Below, piece by piece: positions 40,895 to 45,145 of a stretch of DNA of 45,145 bases. The position numbers and the translations under genes were made by a program. Within the stretch, counting starts at the first letter, position 1, and every line of letters begins with the position of its first letter. Origin of the DNA: a candidate division WWE3 bacterium (GTDB lineage: Bacteria > Patescibacteriota > WWE3 > UBA101185 > UBA10185); the NCBI GenBank assembly GCA_003564915.1, contig PXDX01000075.1, positions 1-45,145 on the forward strand. The letters run 5' to 3'. Below the pieces are notes generated by a model, which worked only from the letters and a program-made list of their open reading frames with translations, was not told the origin of the DNA and ran no database searches.

Positions 40895-43498
40895 ATGTTT
40901 TCTAATGTTTTCGGATCGATATTTGATACCAACGAGAAACAACTGAATAAACTCCACCCTTTTGTTAAGAAGGTTAATGACTTTGAAGAGGCGGTATCTT
41001 CTTGGAGGGAAGATGACTTTAAAAATAAAACACGGGAGTGGCAGGAAACTTTGAGAGACATGGTTCCGACAGAGCAGCAGAAATTTTTGGATCGTATTCT
41101 GCCGGAAGCTTTCGCTATGGTTCGTGAGGCAGCTTCTAGAACTGTGGGTATGCGCCACTACGATGTTCAGGTGATGGCCGCTTTAACTCTCCATTGGGGT
41201 AAGATAGCAGAACAGAAAACGGGAGAAGGAAAAACTTTAACTGCTACAATGCCATTGTATTTAAACTCCTTAACGGGAGATGGCTGTCATCTTGTAACTC
41301 CCAACGACTATCTTTCTCGCCACGGTGCCGGTTGGATGGGCGATGTATATAAATACCTGGGTTTGAACGTTGGCGTTATCATGCAAGAGAAAGCTTTTGT
41401 GTACGATCCTGATTATGAGAATACATTTTTTCAGGATGATTATGCAAGGCATCTAAAAGAAGTAGAACGGCAGGAGGCCTATCAATGTGACGTGACCTAT
41501 GGAACGAACCATGAATTTGGATTTGATTATCTTCGCGATAATATGACGTACAAGCTTGAGGATATGGTCCAAACCTGCCCGTCCGGTAGCTATGGGATCC
41601 ATAATTACGCTATTGTTGATGAGGTGGACTCGATCTTAATCGATGTTGCAAGAACTCCATTAATAATATCCACTGCACACGCACAACCAACAGACCGCTA
41701 TCACGAAGCTAACAAAATAGTTAAAGGATTGATAAAAGATATTGATTTTGAAGTTGATGAGAAATTTAGGAATTCCACTCTGACCGAACTCGGTATTAGA
41801 AAAGTTGAGAAGCTTTTAAATATCGATAATTTGTATGAACAGGATTTTGAAATGGTCCATTTGATCGAAGAGGCTCTTATAGCAAACACTCTTTACGAGC
41901 GTGATCGGGATTATGTTGTCAAAGACGATCAGGTTATCATTGTAGATCAGTTCACGGGACGTCTATTGATGAGTAATAGATACTCTCATGGGCTGCATCA
42001 AGCAATAGAAGCAAAAGAAGGAGTTACTATTCAAGAGGAATCCCGTACCCTAGCGGAAATTTCTTATCAAAATTACTTCCGCATGTATAAGAAGCTCGCA
42101 GGTATGACCGGTACTGCTGCTACTGAAGCTGAGGAATTCAATAAAATTTACGATCTGGATGTAATTGTTATCCCTACCCATCGTCCCTTGGCCCGTATAG
42201 ATCACAATGATCTGGTCTACAAAACCGAATCGGGTAAATTCAAAGCGGTAGCCGATGATATTGAGGAGAGGTACAAAAATGGGCAACCGGTTCTGGTAGG
42301 TACTACTTCCGTGGAGAAAAGCCAGCTTTTACATAATTATTTGGATCGTAAAAAAATTCCTCATGAAATACTAAATGCAAAGAATCACGAAAGGGAAGCG
42401 TTGATCATAGCTCAAGCAGGAAAGAAAGGATCCGTCACAATTTCAACGAACATGGCCGGACGTGGAGTTGATATTATCTTGGGAGGAGATCCTCCGGAGG
42501 AAGGTACACAAGAAGAAGTCAAAGAGATCGGAGGGCTTCATGTTATAGGAACTGAAAGACACGAATCTCGTAGAATCGACAATCAGCTACGAGGTAGATC
42601 GGGTAGGCAAGGAGATCCCGGTTCCTCTAGGTTCTTTGTTTCTTTACAGGATGATTTGATGCGTATTTTTGGAGGCGCACGTGTGGAGAAATTAATGGAT
42701 AAGTTCGGGTTGGACGATAACACACCTTTGGAGGCCGGAATGGTCAGTAAATCAATTGAAAATGCTCAGAAAAAAGTGGAGGGATTCAACTTTGATCGTC
42801 GTAAATCTTTGGTTGAGATGGATGATGTAATGAATGTTCATAGGGAAGTTGTCTATAAATTAAGACGTCGGGTTTTAGAAGCTGCCGAAGGAATTGAAGA
42901 ACATGAGGATTGGTTGATAGCTCAACTTGAGGAGAAGACAGGTTTTGATTCCTCTATTTGGGAGGAGAACAAAGGAAAATTAGGAAAAGATCGGTGGTTA
43001 CGTGTGGTTGGTTCGTTGGGTTTACCGGTGGTTGATCTTTTCTGGATGGAGCATTTGGTGGACATGGATCAATTAAAGGAGGGTATAGGATTAAGGGGTT
43101 ATGCACAGAGAGATCCTATGGTTGAATACAAAAAGGAGGGACATGCACGTTTTGATGTTTTAGTACAACGGATCTACTCCACTATAGCTGATCGCCTGTC
43201 CAAAACTCGGGTTGAGGAATCTTCTGTCGGTGCCGGTCCCCAAAGGGTGCTGCAGACTTCGGCTGCACAAGCCCGTTATCAAGGAGACCTTGAACTGGGT
43301 GTATCTGAAGAAGCGTCTTTGGTTAGTCAAGCCAGTGGGAACCCCGGCTCACCAGGAAGTTCCGCACCTCTAACCGATTCCATTGGAAGGAATTTGAATG
43401 TTAAGAAAGTCGGATCTTCGGATGAGAAGGTTGGAAGAAACGATCCCTGTCCGTGTGGAAGCGGGAAGAAATATAAGTATTGCCATGGTAGATCATAA
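40895..43498 (+). CDS. secA: Preprotein translocase ATPase SecA
   Basis: The 867-residue motor drives proteins through SecYEG. Visible parts: Walker A in GKIAEQKTGEGKTLTATMPL, the VTPNDYLSRHGAGWMG segment, GTNHEFGFDYLRDNM, the DEVD box in YAIVDEVDSILIDVART, TISTNMAGRGVDIILGG, and QLRGRSGRQGDPGSSRFF. The C-terminus ends in a zinc-binding SEC-C motif (DPCPCGSGKKYKYCHGRS). The length is typical. Between SecA core and zinc motif lies a flexible Ser/Gly-rich linker. The start MFSNVFGSIFDTNEKQLNKL is normal for the family. Confidence 0.98.
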   Translation: MFSNVFGSIFDTNEKQLNKLHPFVKKVNDFEEAVSSWREDDFKNKTREWQETLRDMVPTEQQKFLDRILPEAFAMVREAASRTVGMRHYDVQVMAALTLHWGKIAEQKTGEGKTLTATMPLYLNSLTGDGCHLVTPNDYLSRHGAGWMGDVYKYLGLNVGVIMQEKAFVYDPDYENTFFQDDYARHLKEVERQEAYQCDVTYGTNHEFGFDYLRDNMTYKLEDMVQTCPSGSYGIHNYAIVDEVDSILIDVARTPLIISTAHAQPTDRYHEANKIVKGLIKDIDFEVDEKFRNSTLTELGIRKVEKLLNIDNLYEQDFEMVHLIEEALIANTLYERDRDYVVKDDQVIIVDQFTGRLLMSNRYSHGLHQAIEAKEGVTIQEESRTLAEISYQNYFRMYKKLAGMTGTAATEAEEFNKIYDLDVIVIPTHRPLARIDHNDLVYKTESGKFKAVADDIEERYKNGQPVLVGTTSVEKSQLLHNYLDRKKIPHEILNAKNHEREALIIAQAGKKGSVTISTNMAGRGVDIILGGDPPEEGTQEEVKEIGGLHVIGTERHESRRIDNQLRGRSGRQGDPGSSRFFVSLQDDLMRIFGGARVEKLMDKFGLDDNTPLEAGMVSKSIENAQKKVEGFNFDRRKSLVEMDDVMNVHREVVYKLRRRVLEAAEGIEEHEDWLIAQLEEKTGFDSSIWEENKGKLGKDRWLRVVGSLGLPVVDLFWMEHLVDMDQLKEGIGLRGYAQRDPMVEYKKEGHARFDVLVQRIYSTIADRLSKTRVEESSVGAGPQRVLQTSAAQARYQGDLELGVSEEASLVSQASGNPGSPGSSAPLTDSIGRNLNVKKVGSSDEKVGRNDPCPCGSGKKYKYCHGRS

Positions 43499-43522
43499 AA
43501 TACTTTGTAATATGAATTCTTT

Positions 43523-44530
43523 ATGTCTATGAAAAAAGTTGTGGTTATAGGTGGAGGTACAGGATCGTTTGTAGTGCTCTCCGGCCTTAAGAAATTTCCC
43601 GTGGATTTGACCGCTGTGGTAACTGTAGCGGATAGTGGAGGGAGTACCGGCAGACTTAGAGACGAGTTCGGTTATTTACCGCCCGGAGATTTTCGTATGG
43701 CACTTGTGGCTTTGGGTTCGGATGAAGATGAGGATCAGATACTTCGAAAGCTTTTTTTGTACCGCTTTTCCCAGGGAGAGGATGGTTTAAGAGGGCATAA
43801 TTTTGGAAATTTGTTTCTGACTGCTTTGACCGATATATTAGGTACGGAAGAGAGAGCCTTGGCGTATGCTTCTAAGATTCTCAGGGTCAAGGGACGTGTT
43901 CTACCCGTAACGAACGAGTTAGTGACCTTAGTAGCATCCTATGAGGATGGATCTGTTCTGAGAGGAGAAACTTATATTGATGAGCCTCCCGAAGATCATG
44001 ATTGCGAACAGAGGATAGAGGATTTGTGGATAGAACCCGAGGCCGTATGTGTACCCTCTGTTACAAGAGCCATTTTAGAGGCTGACATGATAGTTATTGG
44101 ACCGGGAGATCTCTATACCAGTCTTTTGGCTAATTTAGCGGTTAAGGGTGTTTCCGAGGCAATTCGAAAATCCTCGGCTCATTTAGTCTATATTATCAAT
44201 CTTATGACCAAACATGGGCAGACTACCGGATTTAAAGCCTCCGATCACATAGAAGCAATAAAAAGTTTTCTAAAACAATACCCTGATTTGGTTTTGATAG
44301 ATGATAAAACGTTTCCGAAAGAGATTCTCGATCTTTATATTGAAGAAAAAGGATTTAGGGTGGATGACGACCTGCCCGAAAAGGACACAAGATTCAGTAT
44401 TATTCGTCAGGATTTATCTTCTGATGTTGTGTTTCGCAATTCCCCGGGAGATGATCTAAAAAGAAGTCTGATACGGCACGATGCCGATAAAGTTGCATGG
44501 GAATTGATGAAGATCCTTAAGCCTTTTTGA
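43523..44530 (+). CDS. YvcK/CofD family protein (gluconeogenesis factor type)
   Basis: The protein has 335 residues. It starts with the CofD-like nucleotide loop VVVIGGGTGSFVVLSGLKKF, followed by VADSGGSTGRLRDEFGYLPP, GDFRMALVALGS and GHNFGNLFLTALTDILG, all typical of YvcK. YvcK proteins bind UDP-sugars and affect cell-wall synthesis and growth on gluconeogenic sources in Bacillus; no CofD activity is implied. The late MIVIGPGDLYTSLLANLAVK and KHGQTTGFKASDHIEAI also fit. It follows secA closely; a TAATAT lies 9 nt before the ATG. Confidence 0.92.
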   Translation: MSMKKVVVIGGGTGSFVVLSGLKKFPVDLTAVVTVADSGGSTGRLRDEFGYLPPGDFRMALVALGSDEDEDQILRKLFLYRFSQGEDGLRGHNFGNLFLTALTDILGTEERALAYASKILRVKGRVLPVTNELVTLVASYEDGSVLRGETYIDEPPEDHDCEQRIEDLWIEPEAVCVPSVTRAILEADMIVIGPGDLYTSLLANLAVKGVSEAIRKSSAHLVYIINLMTKHGQTTGFKASDHIEAIKSFLKQYPDLVLIDDKTFPKEILDLYIEEKGFRVDDDLPEKDTRFSIIRQDLSSDVVFRNSPGDDLKRSLIRHDADKVAWELMKILKPF

Positions 44531-44561
44531 TATTTCCTTTTCCAAAGCTTACAAGTTAGGT

Positions 44562-44567
44562 TATAAT
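44562..44567 (+). promoter_or_regulatory. -10 box, leaderless-type promoter
   Basis: TATAAT overlaps an upstream out-of-use ATG at 44566 and ends 7 nt before the ATG at 44575. TTCCAA lies 17 nt upstream as a weak -35 box. The start point would be at or one base before the second ATG. Confidence 0.55.
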
Positions 44568-44574
44568 GTGTCTA

Positions 44575-45024
44575 ATGAGTTACACAAAAAAGCTAGGTAT
44601 TATCTATACTTCCCTTATTGTTGTAGCATTTTTTGCCTATTTTGCTTTTGCATACTACCCGTACCCGGTATCAAAAGGATCCGCGGATGTAAAGGGATCG
44701 GCATTTTCAGGACCTTTTTCTTTCCTAGTCCCTCCTATTGATTCCAAAGATGCAAATGTTGTCCATTCTCCCGGAAGTATCGCTATATCATATTCATTGG
44801 ATGGGGAATGTAATAAAGAGAGCCATTTCTATTATGAAACTATTTTACTTGATAAAGGCTGGGAGTTAGATTCCAGCAGTTTGGGGGATGCTATCGATAC
44901 TAGGATTTACACTAAGGAGGATATGAAAATACAAGTTTCGGTTTCAGACAAGATGGTGAGCGATGCCGGGGTCGTACTCGAGATCGATAATTGTTTGGTT
45001 AATCTAGTCGGCAGTTCCAACTAA
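44575..45024 (+). CDS. Membrane-anchored protein of unknown function
   Basis: From the ATG at 44575 the protein has 149 residues. An in-frame ATG at 44566 lies inside the -10 box, so it cannot be on an mRNA started from that promoter. A membrane segment at about 8-29 is followed by a compact outside domain with two cysteines (DGECNKESHFYYE and EIDNCLVNLV) that may form a disulfide. No family is recognised. It overlaps the convergent partial gene by 21 nt. Confidence 0.6.
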   Translation: MSYTKKLGIIYTSLIVVAFFAYFAFAYYPYPVSKGSADVKGSAFSGPFSFLVPPIDSKDANVVHSPGSIAISYSLDGECNKESHFYYETILLDKGWELDSSSLGDAIDTRIYTKEDMKIQVSVSDKMVSDAGVVLEIDNCLVNLVGSSN

Positions 45025-45145
45025 ATATACTGCCCTCCAAGGACTATACACACTTTGATACGTTTCCTCGAAGAGTATTTCTCCGTCTCTGGTTACTTTT
45101 CTGGTAAAAGTGGAGGTTGTTCCCCATATAGCATATTGCACCTGC
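45004..45145 (-). CDS. C-terminal end of a surface protein, possibly VanW/G5-type (partial)
   Basis: The minus-strand frame is open from the right edge to TAG at 45004-45006. The last residues read VQYAIWGTTSTFTRKVTRDG, then EILFEETYQSVYSPWRAVYL and VGTAD. The ending 'dG.....e.y.S.Y.PWrAVYLVGT' resembles the C-termini of VanW/G5-type wall proteins, a comparison made by eye. Only about 46 residues are visible. Confidence 0.45.
   Translation of the reverse strand, partial: QVQYAIWGTTSTFTRKVTRDGEILFEETYQSVYSPWRAVYLVGTAD

Noticed and set aside
40550..41158. 202-codon frame on the minus strand
   Set aside because: It overlaps the 40529 gene and the start of secA, which is certain. It has no motif and no ribosome site.
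1..45145. Recoded TGA (Gly or Trp) as in some CPR lineages
   Set aside because: Several well-defined genes end in TGA at the expected length (for example the YvcK-like and the epimerase-DUF4012 genes), and no family is interrupted by an in-frame TGA.
1..45145. CRISPR array, insertion sequence, rRNA operon
   Set aside because: No regularly spaced repeat, transposase or rRNA sequence was found on reading the window.

Overview
This looks like a stretch of chromosome from a Candidate Phyla Radiation (Patescibacteria) bacterium, with moderately low G+C and tightly packed, often overlapping genes. The evidence is the combination of a PrgI-type protein upstream of a VirB4/TraC-like ATPase, a ProRS without the bacterial insertion domain, an AlaRS cut short after its editing domain, a DUF4012 protein, paired FemAB-like transferases, RmuC, and many small membrane proteins without clear families. 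The standard bacterial code fits: several genes end in TGA and none needs TGA recoded. I cannot name the phylum; Microgenomates, Dojkabacteria and Katanobacteria are all possible.

Layout. 1-3793 (mostly minus): type IV secretion-like genes (VirB4/TraC-like, PrgI-like), proS, a YopX-family protein and a small membrane protein. 3794-8378: an OmpR-type regulator with a degenerate receiver domain behind repeated TAATCTTT sites, a UbiA prenyltransferase, two acidic-tailed membrane proteins, and an O-antigen-ligase-like protein with a TPR-like partner. 8367-14002: a PEGA/SH3 surface protein, alaS, and a heat-shock block (groES-groEL and a convergent hsp20), where both promoters carry CIRCE-like HrcA operators. 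14093-21001: nucleotidyltransferase, RNase HI, a Wzz-like protein, a 1028-residue epimerase-DUF4012 fusion and two FemAB-like proteins, apparently a cell-envelope cluster. 21006-25184: a UvrD-type helicase with an Fe-S nuclease tail, a 38-residue membrane ORF, and rmuC.

25185-31185 is the accessory part. A membrane GT2 glycosyltransferase with a large insertion is followed at once by a membrane-anchored GH18 enzyme with two chitin-binding (CBM5/12-like) modules. They lie behind a perfect 22-bp palindrome placed against a -10 box. To the right, a 1.6-kb segment holds two unknown overlapping genes between an intact tRNA-Glu and a displaced copy of a tRNA 3' end, which is the layout of a small element integrated in a tRNA gene.

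31244-45145 returns to core genes: a cysteine-rich secreted protein, an M3 peptidase, greA, lysS, an HD-domain protein, serS, a methyltransferase-fold protein, uppP, secA, a YvcK/CofD-like protein, and a partial gene at the right edge that may be VanW/G5-like.

A signal running through the whole window is that at least six genes have an exact TATAAT 6-9 nt before the start codon and no Shine-Dalgarno sequence, which points to leaderless transcripts. Other genes (groES, groEL, hsp20, the YopX gene, the HD gene) have clear ribosome binding sites. No CRISPR array, insertion sequence or rRNA was seen.
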